Shown: one piece after another, positions 6,351 through 6,554 of the stretch
Numbering within the stretch: position 1 is the first letter of the stretch
Layout: each line of letters opens with the position of its first letter
DNA from: Armatimonadota bacterium
GTDB lineage: Bacteria > Armatimonadota > UBA10988 > DTZQ01
Reading direction: 5' to 3'
Assembly: GCA_012961305.1 (NCBI GenBank)
Contig: DTZQ01000487.1
Span: 1-6,554, forward strand
DNA: 6,554 nucleotides
Translations under genes and position numbers: made by a program
The notes under the pieces: model-generated
Databases searched by the model: none
The model's input: the letters and a program-made list of their open reading frames with translations, nothing else
What the model was told of the DNA's origin: nothing

Positions 6351-6554
6351 ACACCCCTACAAATCACCAGCGTATTGATACGCTCTTCCCGGGCCGGTTT
6401 GGCCCTCACCTACAGTCTATCGGTGCCCGCCGAGGTGACGGTCACGGTGACCGGATTGAACGGTCAAGTGGTGCGGATAGTAGAGCAAAGGACTGCTCGT
6501 ACCGCTGGGTTGCACACTACCCTGTGGGACTTGCGAGACGAACGGGGCGCGCCC
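6351..6554 (+). other. FlgD-type Ig-like domain, cut by window edge
   Basis: The strands I-T-S-V-L-I, L-T-Y-S-L-S, V-T-V-T-V-T-G-L-N-G-Q-V-V-R and T-A-G-L-H-T-T-L-W-D-L-R-D-E-R-G match the FlgD Ig-like pattern: V-x-V-x-I, G-x-x-V-R, then G-x-H-x-x-x-W-D-G-R-D-x-x-G. The usual Gly after W-D is Leu here. The expected final strands (G-x-Y-x-Y) lie beyond the window. Such domains sit at the extreme C-terminus of many exported proteins, in some lineages as sorting signals; that role is not shown here. Confidence 0.65.

Larger units (their letters stand above)
5493..6554 (+). pseudogene. In-frame continuation of the giant repeat protein beyond the TAG, 3' partial
   Basis: The same frame continues for 354 codons without another stop, to the window edge. 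The encoded sequence completes the module interrupted by the TAG (LYVPVGG onwards), then holds a second P-G-W-N module (5595-5864), a beta-sandwich-like region (5919-6350) and the start of a FlgD-type Ig-like domain (6351-6554). Composition matches the upstream part, and the only cysteine of the whole protein is here (codon 5979). I read it as the C-terminal part of the same gene, separated by a nonsense mutation or sequence error. An independent gene is unlikely: the first start-like codon, GTG at 5532 with AAGAGG at 5518-5523, lies inside the first module and would give a protein beginning mid-domain with no signal peptide. The true end is probably shortly after the window, because FlgD-like Ig domains usually end soon after the W-D-x-R-D motif. 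Confidence 0.75.

Overview
The window lies entirely inside one very large plus-strand gene. The reading frame whose codons begin at position 3 is open at the left edge and runs through about 2,180 codons to the right edge. It is broken by a single stop, TAG at 5490-5492. The gene's true start and natural end are both outside the window. No other gene, RNA gene, promoter, terminator, CRISPR array or insertion sequence could be supported. Other long frames on either strand are shadows of this GC-rich, repetitive coding sequence.

Layout: (1) 3-5309 is a tandem array of one partial and ten complete beta-rich units of roughly 155 residues. Most carry a DxNxNG-type calcium-binding loop resembling an EF-hand loop. 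Unit 3 has two such loops back to back, units 2 and 4 have lost theirs, and a foreign-looking module of about 64 residues sits between units 2 and 3. The last five units (2973-5309) are the most alike and share an N-F-P-[LIV] motif at 153-156 residue spacing. (2) 5310-5864 holds two divergent copies of a module that begins with a P-G-x-N motif and ends in G-x-G-Y-aromatic-[LV]-Y. The TAG falls exactly where the first copy should have its aromatic residue. (3) 5919-6350 is a probable beta-sandwich domain. (4) 6351-6554 is the beginning of a FlgD-type Ig-like domain (ending in W-D-L-R-D-E-R-G), cut off by the window edge.

The protein looks like a giant secreted or cell-surface stalk-like or adhesin-like protein: repeated beta domains stabilised by calcium, no cysteine in the array, very few lysines, and an Ig-like C-terminal tail. 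The function is inferred from architecture only. The organism is a GC-rich bacterium. This combination of repeats, P-G-W-N modules and FlgD-like tail reminds me of thermophilic or uncultured phyla such as Armatimonadota, but that is a weak guess.

The main point of interest is the in-frame TAG. The protein pattern is fully intact on both sides, the second copy of the module has Phe at the aligned position, and Trp (TGG) is one base from TAG. The best reading is a G-to-A nonsense mutation or a sequence error in a gene that otherwise continues. Suppression or readthrough is less likely but testable.
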